Shown piece after piece: positions 51,814 through 62,500 of a stretch of DNA of 64,000 nucleotides (positions are counted from its first letter, which is position 1; each line of letters begins with the position of its first letter). The notes under the pieces are model-generated. The model saw only the letters and a list, made by a program, of their open reading frames with translations. It was not told the DNA's origin and made no database searches. Made by a program: the position numbers and the translations under genes. Origin of the DNA: Bacteroidales bacterium (GTDB lineage Bacteria; Bacteroidota; Bacteroidia; Bacteroidales; WCHB1-69); contig JAFVNW010000001.1 of NCBI GenBank assembly GCA_017506175.1, forward strand, positions 1 to 64,000. Reading direction: 5' to 3'.

Positions 51814-53346
51814 ATGGAAATGAGAAACAGAGTTATTCTAATAAGGTTGTTAACAATGCTGCTGGCGGCTGTTCCGGCAAAAGCGCAGAATGTGCTGACC
51901 TTGGAACAGTGTCGCCAGATGGCATTGGAGTCGAACAATGACATCAAGATCTCGGAAGAGCGAATGCAGGAGGCGGAAGATTTGAAGAAGATGGCACTCT
52001 GCAACCTCTTTCCCACGTTCAGTGCGAACGGTGCCTACGCGTGGAATCAGAAGAACATCCGGCTGCTGAGCGACGAGCAGGAGAACCGCATCAACAACAT
52101 GGGCACCACGGCCACAAACGAACTCGGAACATCGGCACAGAACCATTATAACTCGGCACTACAAGACGCTGCTGCCCGTCTCGCGGAAACCAACCCCGAA
52201 CTGGCGCAAATGCTGCTCGAAGCCGGAGGTAGCGTGAACGTGGGCGACATCGTAACGTCGCAAGCCACCGACCTTGAAACGAACCTGAACAATACCGGCC
52301 ACGACATCACCGAGGCCTTCAATGTGAACACGCACAACATTTTCGCCGGCAGTATCAGCATCAACTGGCCTCTCTTCATGGGCGGACGCATCCGCGAAAT
52401 GTACAACATCGCCAAATACACTTCCGAGGTGGCCGAAATCCAAAACGAAAAAACACAGGCCGACTTGCTACTTGCCGTGGACGAGGCCTATTGGCGTGTC
52501 GCATCCATCCAACACAAACAGGAATTGGCGGAACAATACCACAACTTGCTGCTGAAACTGACCCAAGACGTGGAGGAGATGGTGGCGGAGGGCATTGCCA
52601 CCCAAAGCAACGTGCTACAAGTGAAAATCAAACTCAACGAGGCGCGGATGTCGCTCACTAAAGCCAACAACGGCCTCACGCTCTCCAAAATGCTGCTCTG
52701 CCAACTCTGCGGCATGAACCTCAACAGTGAGTTCACCGTGACCGACATCCGCCAACGCACCATCTACCCAAACGCGGACAAGGTGATCATGGATAGTGTC
52801 TGGAACAATCGCAACGAAATCCGGATGCTGGAATATGCCGACAAAATTGCGAAGTCGGGGGTGCGCCTCGCCGCCGCAGGCCTGATGCCGAACCTCGCTG
52901 TTTCGGGCAGCTACTTCATCTCGAACCCCAACCTCTACAACGGTTTTGAGAACAAGTTCGGCGGCTCGTTCATGGTGGGTGTCGTGCTCAACATTCCCAT
53001 CTGTCATCCCACAGACATCTACGCCGTGAAAGCCGCCAAGCACCAGCGCAACCAAATCGCCTACAAGATGCAGGATGCAAAGGAGAAAATCCAACTTCAA
53101 GTGAACAAGACCGAATTCGAACTGGAGGTAGCCAAAGAGAAGCTGACCCAGACGCAAGCGAACTTGGAGAATGCCAACGAGAACTTGCGGATGGCGAACG
53201 AGGCCTTCGCCGCCGGCGTGATGACCGCCAACGACGTAATGACCGCCCAAACCGCCTGGCTCTCCGCCAACAACGACGTGATTGACGCGGAAATAGAGGT
53301 CAATATGTGCGAACTTTATTACAAACAGGCAATCGGAATACAATAA
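51814..53346 (+). CDS. TolC-family outer membrane efflux protein
   Basis: The 510-residue protein has a signal peptide (VILIRLLTMLLAAVPAKAQ) followed by two outer membrane efflux repeats. QCRQMALESNNDIKISEERMQEAEDLKK begins the first coiled-coil half; INWPLFMGGRIREMYN near residue 188 and NIPICHPTDIYAVKAAKHQ near 400 mark strand-to-coil turns. It should form the trimeric exit channel for the HlyD and permease proteins encoded next. An acidic insertion with Ala/Asn-rich text lies near residues 90-160. Confidence 0.92.
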   Translation: MEMRNRVILIRLLTMLLAAVPAKAQNVLTLEQCRQMALESNNDIKISEERMQEAEDLKKMALCNLFPTFSANGAYAWNQKNIRLLSDEQENRINNMGTTATNELGTSAQNHYNSALQDAAARLAETNPELAQMLLEAGGSVNVGDIVTSQATDLETNLNNTGHDITEAFNVNTHNIFAGSISINWPLFMGGRIREMYNIAKYTSEVAEIQNEKTQADLLLAVDEAYWRVASIQHKQELAEQYHNLLLKLTQDVEEMVAEGIATQSNVLQVKIKLNEARMSLTKANNGLTLSKMLLCQLCGMNLNSEFTVTDIRQRTIYPNADKVIMDSVWNNRNEIRMLEYADKIAKSGVRLAAAGLMPNLAVSGSYFISNPNLYNGFENKFGGSFMVGVVLNIPICHPTDIYAVKAAKHQRNQIAYKMQDAKEKIQLQVNKTEFELEVAKEKLTQTQANLENANENLRMANEAFAAGVMTANDVMTAQTAWLSANNDVIDAEIEVNMCELYYKQAIGIQ

Positions 53347-53388
53347 TTGTAAATTGTGAACTGAACTTGGTAAATAGAGAGATGAATT

Positions 53389-54381
53389 ATGGAAAAAAAG
53401 AGTAAAAAAGAGATCATTTTAGGTGTCGTCGGGCTCATTGTCGCCGTAATTGTAGTTGGAGTAATTGGGGTGATTGCCCTGCGTCCGGAGCCAGAAATAA
53501 TCATGGGCGAGGTGTCCGCCACCGAATACCGCGTGTCGGGCAAGGTTCCCGGCAGGATAGAAGAACTTTTGGTGGAAGAGGGGCAGTCGGTCCACCAGGG
53601 CGACACGATTGTCATCTTCAGCAGTCCGGAGTTGGAGGCGAAGATGGAGCAAGCCAAGGCGGCACGTTCGGCGGCACAAGCCCAAAGCACGAAAGCGCAA
53701 AACGGCGCACGCCAAGAACAAATCAGCGGTGCCTACGAAATATGGCAGAAAGCCGAGGTGGGCGTTGACATCGCCAAGAAGTCGTACGACCGCGTGCAGG
53801 CCTTGTACGACAAACAAGTGGTTTCAGCACAGAAGCGCGATGAGGCAGAGGCGCAGTATAAAGCCGCGGTAGCCACCGCCAAAGCCGCCAAAACCCAATA
53901 CGACATGGCCCTCAATGGCGCGCAGGAAGAGGACAAGTGGGCGGCCAATGCACTGGTGCAGCGCGCATCTGGCGCCATAGCGGAGGTGCAATCCTACATG
54001 AGCGAGAAGTTCATGGTAGCCCCCGCCGACGGCGAAGTGGTGGAGATCTATCCTAAAATCGGCGAACTCGTCGGAACCGGCGCTCCCGTCGCCTCCATCG
54101 TGGATCTCAATGACATCTGGTTCTCTTTCAGCATCCGCGAAGACCTTCTCAAAGACCTGAAGGTGGGAAAAGTGGTGGAAGTAAGCATCCCCGCATTAGG
54201 CCAACAGAAATACAAGGCCAAAGTCACCTACATGCGCGCCATGGCCTCCTACGCCACGTGGCGGCCCACCAAAACCGATGGACAGTACGACGTAAAGAGC
54301 TTCGACCTCAAACTGCGCCCACTGAGCGAAATCCCCGATGTGAGACCAGGCATGACCGTTCTGATTAATGACAATGATTAA
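53389..54381 (+). CDS. HlyD-family periplasmic adaptor
   Basis: The 330-residue protein has one N-terminal membrane helix (residues 9-28), a lipoyl-like hybrid (YRVSGKVPGRIEELLVEEGQSVHQGDTIV near 47-75), a coiled-coil hairpin (to about residue 200) and the second half of the barrel (FMVAPADGEVVEIYPKIGELVGTGAPV near 206). It bridges the inner membrane permeases and the TolC-like protein. Confidence 0.9.
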   Translation: MEKKSKKEIILGVVGLIVAVIVVGVIGVIALRPEPEIIMGEVSATEYRVSGKVPGRIEELLVEEGQSVHQGDTIVIFSSPELEAKMEQAKAARSAAQAQSTKAQNGARQEQISGAYEIWQKAEVGVDIAKKSYDRVQALYDKQVVSAQKRDEAEAQYKAAVATAKAAKTQYDMALNGAQEEDKWAANALVQRASGAIAEVQSYMSEKFMVAPADGEVVEIYPKIGELVGTGAPVASIVDLNDIWFSFSIREDLLKDLKVGKVVEVSIPALGQQKYKAKVTYMRAMASYATWRPTKTDGQYDVKSFDLKLRPLSEIPDVRPGMTVLINDND

Positions 54382-54442
54382 TGGGGCGGGGAGTCAATTT
54401 CCGTTCATTATTCACGAATCACTTTCAAAGCAGGGCATCAAC

Positions 54443-55612
54443 ATGAAACAACCAAACATTTCCGGAGCATTTTGGCGTGAGATCGAAAGGATCAGAAAGC
54501 GGCCACGCTATCTGGCCATCTCGTTGTTTCTGCTGGTGTTCAGCTATGTCTTTTTCATCACGTTGATGGACGAAGGGCAGCCGCAGAAGTTACCCATAGC
54601 CATTGTGGACGAGGACGGCTCATACTTTTCGCGGCGGCTCACGCACGAAATCAACACCATGCAGGGCGTGGAAGTGGTGGCAGTCTATACCAACCACAGT
54701 GAAGCGCGCAGGGCAATGCAGCGCAGCGAGATCTACGCTTTCATGGACATACCCGAAGGCACTTACAACGAGGTGCTCACATTCCGCCGCCCTCACATCG
54801 CTTTCTACACCAACAACGCCTACCTGATGGCGGGCTCGCTGAGCTACCGTTCGCTGCTCACCATCGCCAACCTCGCATCAGGGGCGGTGCAGCGCGAAAT
54901 TCTCCGCAAGAAAGGGTTTGACGAGAACACCATTATGGGGCTCATCCAGCCGATTGCCATCGAAGCCCGTAGCATTGGCAACCCCAACGCCAACTACGAA
55001 AGCTACCTGCTCACCACCATCCTGCCAGGTGTGCTCGGCCTGCTGCTGCTCATGCTCACCACATACGTCATCGGCATAGAGATGAAGGAACGCACCTCGC
55101 GACAATGGCTGCACAGTGCCGGCAACTCCCTCGCTGCCGCCCTCATTGGCAAACTCCTTCCCTACTTCCTGATTTTCACGCTATTGGGGATTCTCGGCGA
55201 CATCATCCTCTTCGGCTTCCTGCATTACCCGATGGACGGCTCCCAGCTCATTGTCATCCTCAGCACACTCCTCTATCTCACCGCCACGCAGGCGATTTCC
55301 GTCCTCATCATCGGCGCGTTGCCCTCCCTCCGCCTCGCACTCAGCGTATCCGCTCTCTACGGGGTCATGTCGTTTTCCCTGTCGGGATTCACCTACCCTG
55401 TTTCGCAAATGTTCACCGCGCTGCAAGGCATAGTCAACCTGTTTCCTCTGCGGCACTACTACCAGATCTACATTACCAACGCCATGTATGCCACTGGCGG
55501 CTGGCAACTGCTAAGGCCGATGCTCGCCCTCTCCCTGTTCGCAATCCTCCCCCTGTTCGTTTACAAACGTCTGCACAAGGCGCTTATTTACCTGAATTAT
55601 CCGCAGAAATGA
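54443..55612 (+). CDS. ABC-2-type permease 1 of the efflux operon
   Basis: The 389-residue protein has one N-terminal helix (YLAISLFLLVFSYVFFITL), a periplasmic domain (about residues 40-185) and five C-terminal helices starting at LLTTILPGVLGLLLLMLTTYVIG. This is the YhhJ/DrrB-like ABC-2 membrane layout. The ATG at 54443 is preferred to the one at 54368 because the protein starts with a cytoplasmic segment right before the helix; the upstream ATG overlaps the hlyD-like gene. No ATP-binding protein is encoded next to it. Confidence 0.85.
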   Translation: MKQPNISGAFWREIERIRKRPRYLAISLFLLVFSYVFFITLMDEGQPQKLPIAIVDEDGSYFSRRLTHEINTMQGVEVVAVYTNHSEARRAMQRSEIYAFMDIPEGTYNEVLTFRRPHIAFYTNNAYLMAGSLSYRSLLTIANLASGAVQREILRKKGFDENTIMGLIQPIAIEARSIGNPNANYESYLLTTILPGVLGLLLLMLTTYVIGIEMKERTSRQWLHSAGNSLAAALIGKLLPYFLIFTLLGILGDIILFGFLHYPMDGSQLIVILSTLLYLTATQAISVLIIGALPSLRLALSVSALYGVMSFSLSGFTYPVSQMFTALQGIVNLFPLRHYYQIYITNAMYATGGWQLLRPMLALSLFAILPLFVYKRLHKALIYLNYPQK

Positions 55613-56832
55613 TGATGAAAAAACACAGTTTACGACAAAACATGGCTGAAATCCGGCAGGTTTTCATGAAGGAAATCCGCGGGGTGTTCAACGACAACGG
55701 GGTGATTCTGATCTTCATCGTGGCGGGGCTGCTCTATCCAATTCTATACAATCTGATTTATTACGATGAAAATGTGTGCGAACTGCCGGTAGCGGTAGTG
55801 GATGATGCGAGATGTGACGCCAGTTGTCGTTTTATCCATAAAATAGATGCCACCCCTGAAATTGATTTGCGCTACGAATGCGCCAACATGGAGGAGGCGA
55901 AAACACTGATGCGACATCGAAAAATCAATGGAATCATCTATTTTCCAAGAGATTACGGGACGAAACTTGCGAAATTGGAGCAGACGAAAGTGATGGTGTT
56001 CTGCGACATGAGCAGTTTCCTCTACTACCGCTCTATCCTGCTGGGCAGCAACCATGCGATGCTGGACGAGCTGAAGCACATTGAACTTGTACGTTACAAC
56101 GCCACCGGCATCGAAGGCGAGGCGGCGCAACAACTGGTGACACCAGTGCGCTACGATGAAATCAACATGTTCTGCCCGACCGGCGGCTACAGTAGCTTCC
56201 TGATTCCCGCCATCCTTGTGATGATTGTACACCAAACGTTGCTACTAGGCGTGAGCGTGCGTTACGGCACCGAAAACGAAGAGAGGAAAAAGCGTATGGA
56301 AGAGGGGGTCTTCAACACGACTGTGGGGCGAGCACTCGCCTACTTCATCATCTACGCCATCGTGGCCGCCTTTGACCTTGTGGCGGTACCGCGCATGTTC
56401 AACCTGCCGCACATCGGCAATCCATGGGAACTCTGCCAATTCATACCCCCGTTCCTGCTCGCCACCATCTTCTTCAGCATGACCATCGGTGCTTTCATCC
56501 GCAAGCGCGAAACGGGCATCCTCACCATGATTTCCCTCAGCCTGATCTTCCTGTTCATCTCCGGCGTGGCTTGGCCCACACCCAACATCCCAATCGTATG
56601 GAGGTATCTTTCCTACCTCATCCCATCCACCCACGGAATGCACGGATACATCCGCATCAACTCCATGGGCGCCTCCATCCGCGACATCCCGTTCGAGTAC
56701 ATATCCCTCTGGGCACAAGCCATCATCTACTTCATAACTGCATGTCTGTCATTAAAATACGCAAATCGTCGCTACAATTACGCCTCGATTGACAAGAAAG
56801 TTGTATCTTTGCCAAATCCTTCTGAAGCATGA
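55609..56832 (+). CDS. ABC-2-type permease 2 of the efflux operon
   Basis: The 407-residue protein shares the layout of its neighbour: helix one (GVILIFIVAGLLYPILYNLIYY), a periplasmic domain and five C-terminal helices. The start overlaps the previous stop as ATGA, with three consecutive Met codons at 55609, 55612 and 55615. The last 50 bases include the -7 box for the kinase gene. Confidence 0.85.
   Translation: MMMKKHSLRQNMAEIRQVFMKEIRGVFNDNGVILIFIVAGLLYPILYNLIYYDENVCELPVAVVDDARCDASCRFIHKIDATPEIDLRYECANMEEAKTLMRHRKINGIIYFPRDYGTKLAKLEQTKVMVFCDMSSFLYYRSILLGSNHAMLDELKHIELVRYNATGIEGEAAQQLVTPVRYDEINMFCPTGGYSSFLIPAILVMIVHQTLLLGVSVRYGTENEERKKRMEEGVFNTTVGRALAYFIIYAIVAAFDLVAVPRMFNLPHIGNPWELCQFIPPFLLATIFFSMTIGAFIRKRETGILTMISLSLIFLFISGVAWPTPNIPIVWRYLSYLIPSTHGMHGYIRINSMGASIRDIPFEYISLWAQAIIYFITACLSLKYANRRYNYASIDKKVVSLPNPSEA
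56804..56811 (+). promoter_or_regulatory. Internal -7 box for the kinase-regulator pair
   Basis: TATCTTTG followed by C lies inside the end of the second permease gene, 17 bases before the kinase ATG. It could give the sensor pair basal expression independent of the operon promoter. No -33 match. Confidence 0.45.
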
Positions 56833-57878
56833 GAAGCATCCAACCTTTCAACCATAAAACAGCGTTGCTGATTTCCATTTTCACCAGCCTCATCCATACA
56901 GGCATTATGGTGGTGGGCAATCTGTACAACGTGAAGGAGAATGGGTTTGTCATTGAATTCCACCCCGTCCTTGACTTCTTCCTAACGCTAGTTTTATTCT
57001 ACATCTTGTTCATTTTCTGTTTTCATATTATCCAAAAAAGGATTACCGAAACAAAGAAATACACTTGGACAACTGCTGGGACTATCTTAATTACAGCCGT
57101 TTACACTTTTTCGAAACAAGCGCTACGCGAATGGGTTTTCAACGACCCCGCGATGGAGCTGCATTTCATCATCGGCGTGGTGAACGACTGTCTGGTGGCG
57201 CTATTGACACTGATCATCACGTTTACGTTGTACTGGCTGACGCGCCGCCAGCAAATCCGTCTTGAGAACCAGCAGCTGGCCGCCGAAAACATGCAGATCC
57301 GCTACGAGGCGCTAGAGATGCAGTTGGATCCGCATTTCCTTTTCAACTCGCTCAACACGCTCAACGGCCTCATCGGCACCGACGACGAAAAGGCGCACCA
57401 GTACGTGCAACAGCTGGCCTCCACCTACCGCTACATCACGCGCAACCGCAAGATGGTGCCCCTACGCAGCGAACTCGAGTTCGCCGACAGTTACATCTAC
57501 CTGATGCAAATCCGCTACGGCAACAACATCGTCATCACCAAAGAGCTCACCGGCGACATCGAGCGGTGGTACATCCTGCCCATCAGCATCCAGCTTTTGC
57601 TGGAAAACGCCATCAAGCACAATGTGGTGAGCGACAAATATCCGATGAACATCCTGATAAAGATGACCTCGGCGCACACCATTCTTGTTGAGAATCAGAT
57701 ACACCACAAAGTGGAAGCTACCACCGGCGAAGGGCGCGGCCTGCTGAACCTCTCGCAGCGGTACGAACTTCTGTTCGACAAACAGGTCGCAATCAATGAA
57801 ACCCAAGACAAGTTCAGCGTAGAAGTCCCACTTATTGAAGAGGAAGAGGCGCAGAAATTCTTAAAGGAGGTACAATGA
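56829..57878 (+). CDS. LytS-type sensor histidine kinase
   Basis: The 349-residue protein has four membrane helices in the first 145 residues with very short loops, no large sensor domain, then a coiled segment and the His_kinase core. The phospho-acceptor lies in QLDPHFLFNSLNTLNG near residues 165-180, the N-box is LLLENAIKHNV near 257 and a G-box GEGRGLLNL near 303. Its ATG overlaps the permease stop (ATGA), suggesting the membrane helices sense the transporter or its substrate. Confidence 0.92.
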   Translation: MRSIQPFNHKTALLISIFTSLIHTGIMVVGNLYNVKENGFVIEFHPVLDFFLTLVLFYILFIFCFHIIQKRITETKKYTWTTAGTILITAVYTFSKQALREWVFNDPAMELHFIIGVVNDCLVALLTLIITFTLYWLTRRQQIRLENQQLAAENMQIRYEALEMQLDPHFLFNSLNTLNGLIGTDDEKAHQYVQQLASTYRYITRNRKMVPLRSELEFADSYIYLMQIRYGNNIVITKELTGDIERWYILPISIQLLLENAIKHNVVSDKYPMNILIKMTSAHTILVENQIHHKVEATTGEGRGLLNLSQRYELLFDKQVAINETQDKFSVEVPLIEEEEAQKFLKEVQ

Positions 57879-58645
57879 AAAAGACAGTCATCATTGAGGA
57901 CGAGGTGATTGCAGCGCAAACGCTGCGGAATCTGCTTACGGAGCTTGAACCCGACATGGAGGTGCTGGCCACGCTTCAAAGCGTGGAAGAGAGTGTCGAT
58001 TGGTTTCACCAGCACGATGAACCAGACATGGTGTTCATGGACATTCACCTCGCCGACGGCTCCTCGTTCCACATCTTTGACTCCGTAACGCTGAAATGCC
58101 CCATCATCTTCACCACCGCTTACGATGAGTACGCGCTGCAGGCCTTTCACGTGAACAGTATCGACTACTTGCTGAAACCCATCAAAAAGGAGGATTTGCG
58201 CCACGCCTTAGACAAATACGAGCGACTCACTGCCAGCAACGCCCCGCTAATTGCCTCGGAATATATCGCCGCTATCCTCGCCGATCTGCAACAGAAGGAG
58301 AAAACCTACAGATCCTATTTCCTCATCCCCCATCAAGACAAGCTGTTGCCATTGGCCGTCAGCGACATCGCCTGCTTCTACGTGGAAAACAAGACAACGG
58401 AAATCATCACCTACAGGAATCAGAAATACACGTTGGACACCCCTCTCGATCAGATCATGCAGCAACTCAACCCTACCATCTTCTTCCGCGCCAACCGGCA
58501 GTTCATCGTGGCGCACAAAGCCATCAGCGACATCAACTTCTGGTTCGGGAACAAGCTCAAGCTGCAGCTCTCCGTATCCGTTCCCGAAATCATCATCATC
58601 AGCAAAGCCAAAGTATCGGAGTTCAAAACGTGGTACACAAAGTGA
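57875..58645 (+). CDS. LytTR-family response regulator
   Basis: The 256-residue protein has a receiver domain with acidic pocket EDE at residues 8-10, phospho-acceptor Asp in FMDIHLADG near residue 55 and Lys in YLLKPIKKEDL near 105. The C-terminal LytTR DNA-binding domain is at about residues 145-255 (LPLAVSDIACFYVENKTTEII, FFRANRQFIVAHKAI). It overlaps the kinase gene by four bases. The direct repeats at 51723-51751 are the likely target. Confidence 0.93.
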   Translation: MKKTVIIEDEVIAAQTLRNLLTELEPDMEVLATLQSVEESVDWFHQHDEPDMVFMDIHLADGSSFHIFDSVTLKCPIIFTTAYDEYALQAFHVNSIDYLLKPIKKEDLRHALDKYERLTASNAPLIASEYIAAILADLQQKEKTYRSYFLIPHQDKLLPLAVSDIACFYVENKTTEIITYRNQKYTLDTPLDQIMQQLNPTIFFRANRQFIVAHKAISDINFWFGNKLKLQLSVSVPEIIIISKAKVSEFKTWYTK

Positions 58646-58734
58646 AGATTCATGATCCGTAGAAAAAAACAGCGCCGTCCACTTTTGCGGGCAGCCAATT
58701 TATCATAAGTCATTAGTCTATAAGCATTACCAAT

Positions 58735-59406
58735 ATGTTAGTAGAAGTTTGTTGTGGAAATCGCGAGTCGGCGGTGAATGCCGAAAAGGCGGGAGCCAAG
58801 CGCATTGAGTTGTGCCGCGAGCTCTCCTTGGGCGGACTGACGCCTTCACACGAAGACATCCTGTTTTGCAAAACGCATTTGAAATTGCAGACCTTCGTAC
58901 TGATTCGTCCACGCGGAGGCGATTTCTGCTACAACGAGGAGGAGTTCGGAGAGATACTGTCGGAGATTGCGTTTTGTCGCGAAGCCGGCATTCCAGGCGT
59001 GGTTGTCGGATTCTTGGACAAAGAGCTTCATGTCGATGTAGAGAAATGTCGTTTGGCGATGAAGGCGGCGACAGGTATGGAGGTGACGTTTCACCGCGCT
59101 TTCGACCGATGTGCCGACTGGCGAAGCGCGTTGGAGCAGATTATCAGCTGCGGTTTCACGCGCATTCTCACCTCGGGACAGAAGCCCACGGCCATGGAGG
59201 GAGCGGACACGTTGGCGGAAATCGTTGAACAAAGCAGAAAGCGAATCACCATTCTCGCCGGCAGCGGCGTGCAAAGCGGCAACGTGGCGGGACTCATCGA
59301 CCGAAGCCACGCTGACGAGGTACACGCAAGTTGCAAACTCAACGGCAACGTGAGCGACATCGACGAAATCCACGCGATTCAGAGAATCGTGGACTGTGGA
59401 ATGTGA
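58735..59406 (+). CDS. cutC: CutC-family protein
   Basis: The 223-residue TIM-barrel protein starts MLVEVCCGNRESAVNAEKAGAKRIELC and shows LGGLTPSHEDI near residue 32, LIRPRGGDFCYNEEEF near 56 and FHRAFDRCADW near 120, all CutC hallmarks. CutC was described as copper homeostasis, but its real activity is uncertain. No copper genes are adjacent. It follows the LytTR gene by 89 bases on the same strand. Confidence 0.93.
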   Translation: MLVEVCCGNRESAVNAEKAGAKRIELCRELSLGGLTPSHEDILFCKTHLKLQTFVLIRPRGGDFCYNEEEFGEILSEIAFCREAGIPGVVVGFLDKELHVDVEKCRLAMKAATGMEVTFHRAFDRCADWRSALEQIISCGFTRILTSGQKPTAMEGADTLAEIVEQSRKRITILAGSGVQSGNVAGLIDRSHADEVHASCKLNGNVSDIDEIHAIQRIVDCGM

Positions 59407-59527
59407 ACTGATACGGGTAAACTAGGTCTTTACGACTTTTGCCCACATCCAACTAAAAATCGCGAACATCAAATTGTGGAGCATCCATCGATTGTTTAAT
59501 AAGATTTCCAGTTTTTTAAAATTTGTG

Positions 59528-59535
59528 TACTTTTG
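59528..59535 (+). promoter_or_regulatory. -7 box of the large secreted protein
   Basis: TACTTTTG followed by C, 48 bases upstream of the ATG at 59584. Confidence 0.55.
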
Positions 59536-59583
59536 CATTGTCAAAATTTTTTATTGTTTTTTTTGAAAAACATAGTATTTCCA

Positions 59584-62500
59584 ATGAAAACAGCAAAATT
59601 GACTATGAAAATCATTGCGCAGTTCTTGCTCTTTTTTGCACTTTTTTCTTCCTTTTTCCAACCAGCAAAAGCGCAAAATTGCCCTTTAAAAGTGCAATTT
59701 TCTGTTATAGACGCCACCTGTTTCAACAATGGGAAGGTCTGCTATTGTATTTTAGATGGTGCCGACAACCCGATTACTGACCTATCGGGCACCGGACTCT
59801 CTTCCATTCGTGTTTATTATCGGGAAAGGGAGGAGGATTCGGCACGATACGCGGGAAACTACTATTACGGTGGGGTGGACACGCTCATGTTGGATTATGG
59901 AAAATACTTTTTGGGGATGGAAGCGCTTTGCGACGATGGGATGGGTGGATATGTCAAAGTGGATACTCAGGCTGTATTGACCATCCATACTTCATATACC
60001 GTACCAACAATTTCCGCCATCTACACGACCGCACAGACGGAGGATGAGTTTGGATTGCACCCCTCTTTGTCGTGCTTCCCCACTGGCCGCGTTCAGCTGA
60101 TTATTAACAATGGCCGTCTGCCCTACAACCTTACCGTTGTCAGTCACTCCGACCCGTCCGACACGTTGCGTACTGTCGTGTTCGATGCCCCGCAATACAG
60201 CGGTACGGATCCCTTCAGGTATGATTTTAAGGATTATTACACATTCGATAACCTGCCAGGCGGTGTGTGGGATTTCTCCCTTATAGACGGTTGCGGATAC
60301 GGCCTTCCCCAAATACAACAAACCGTGGAGGTGGTGTCGGTGCCGCTGCTGGATTCCATCGGCGTGTTCGCCTCTTCTGGCAATCCGCTTGACAGTAATG
60401 TTGTTAAAATCAACGCTTTAATCAATCCTTACCTGAACTATTATGTTCAACCGCTGCATCCTTATATGCAGTACAGATTCTCATACGATGGACATCCCAT
60501 TGGGGATTGGAAACCTTTTCCTTTGACCTCTTCCGCTAAAACAATCCTCTATGACACTATTACTGAAGTCAATCGCTATTGCGACTCGTATGGGAAGGAA
60601 ATGCGTTTGGACTATCATTTTTCATTACCGGGATGTATCGATACCATGGTGAGCCGCGCATGGTCTTACCACCTTCCAGACGCGGCTTCCTTCAGGACCA
60701 ATCACACTGAAAGAACGGACTCTGTTGTAAGCGCTGATGAGTGCGACAGAAGTGTTCATACCCATACCGATGAGCACACCATTCGCTATAGCTCTTATCA
60801 GCCTTCGTACGTTAATAATGCGGAAGACCATGCGGTTTACAGATACCATTATACTCATCCGCTCACGTGGATATATATAGACCCGCTTACCGACAATATC
60901 ATCAAAAAAGACACGGTTGCTAAAATCGATGACGCCAGCCGACTCAAATTGTCGGATATGACAGCCTACTATTCGGAACAACCGCCCTTTTCGCATAGTG
61001 TTGAGCGGAAGTTGGTGGATGGTCATGGATGCGTGCTGTTTGACCGGACGGATGTGCTGACCTACGACGTGAACGTCAGCACCACACAGCCCTCCTGGAA
61101 TTTCCATGCGGATGGCAATGACCATTGTTGTGCGGTGCTCCGTACCATTCGGGTGAACGAAAGCAACAGCACTGGTGCGAATGCAGACGGGACGGTGGTC
61201 CGTTTGGTAGAAAGTCCATATAACAATCGCTACAATTTTGTGGCCACATACGATGCCACATCTCAAGATTGGCAGGTGGTGAAAAGCCATTTCGGGAACA
61301 CGCTCATCGTTGTGGGCGACCCCTCCGGACACGCACTGACCATTCAGGATTACTGCCTCCCTTCAGGTCCTTATCAGTTCGAGATTATCACCCCGTGCGA
61401 CTCATTCAACCTGCGTAGGAATGTCTCCTTTGCCGATGTGTATAGTGTGGAATTGTCGGAAATGCCAGAATATACTGTGGAACAGGCTTGTACCGACCAG
61501 CTGATTACTTATACGCAGGGAGCATTCGCTCGTGTCAGCCACAATACATCGCCCTCTACTGGCTTGGATATCGCGCCCGTCTCCACCGTATTGAATCCAA
61601 GGTTTCAGGTGGTGGAAGGCCCTGTGGGCGGTTATGACATTCGCGAATACCACTTGGGAGAACCTATCCGTATCGCCGTACCGGGTGTATATGTGGTGCG
61701 CATATTCCCGGAAAACGAGTCCTCGTTATGCGAGCCGACTGAGCTGTTCGATACGATACAGTATGCAGGTGGTACGGTGCAGTTCGAATATCTCGCCGCC
61801 TATTTGTGTGACTCCAATTCAACCATAGGTAGCGTCTATGTGAAAGGTACTAACGGGACATTGCCATATACCTATTCTTTGTTTAGCGAGGCCGATCGGC
61901 AGGGGACCCTCTTGGGTACGAACTCCGACGGCCGTTTCCCGAGCGTTCCCATGGTCTCCGGTCATTCCTATTCTTGTCTGATTACCGATGCGTGTGGCGC
62001 ATTCTTCCATGTGAATTTCTATCCCTACACGCTGGCTGACCTGCAAAAGACCTGGTTTGACGGAGGGTTGAGGGTCACCACCACCTGTGAGGGTTCCACC
62101 GTTCAGGTTCATGCCTTGCAAGTAGCCAATATCTTCAATTACGAATGGGTGGGCCCCGACGGTTTTCATTCCACTTCGTCTGATCCCAATATCTTCATCG
62201 CTCATGGCGCTTCTGATGGCTGGTATAAGGTGGATGTTATGCAAACGGGCTGTCAAGATCATATTTTTGATAGTATTTATCTGAGTGTCACCCGTGCCCC
62301 ATGGGTCACCACTTCGGGTGGCGGCACTTTCTGCGCAGGAAGCGACGTTGAGGTTACTTTTACTCCCGACAACGAAGCGCATAGTGGTGAAATACAGATG
62401 GTTATGACTTTTGAGAATGGGACAGGTGTTGAGACGCGCACCTACAGCGGAGAGGCAGGAGTGCCCATCACGGATACATACTCCACCACCACGCCAGCGA

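Noticed and set aside
55105..55608. Upstream extension of permease 2
   Set aside because: The extra 168 codons overlap permease 1 and are Pro/Arg/His-rich; the ATGA overlap at 55609 is the natural start.
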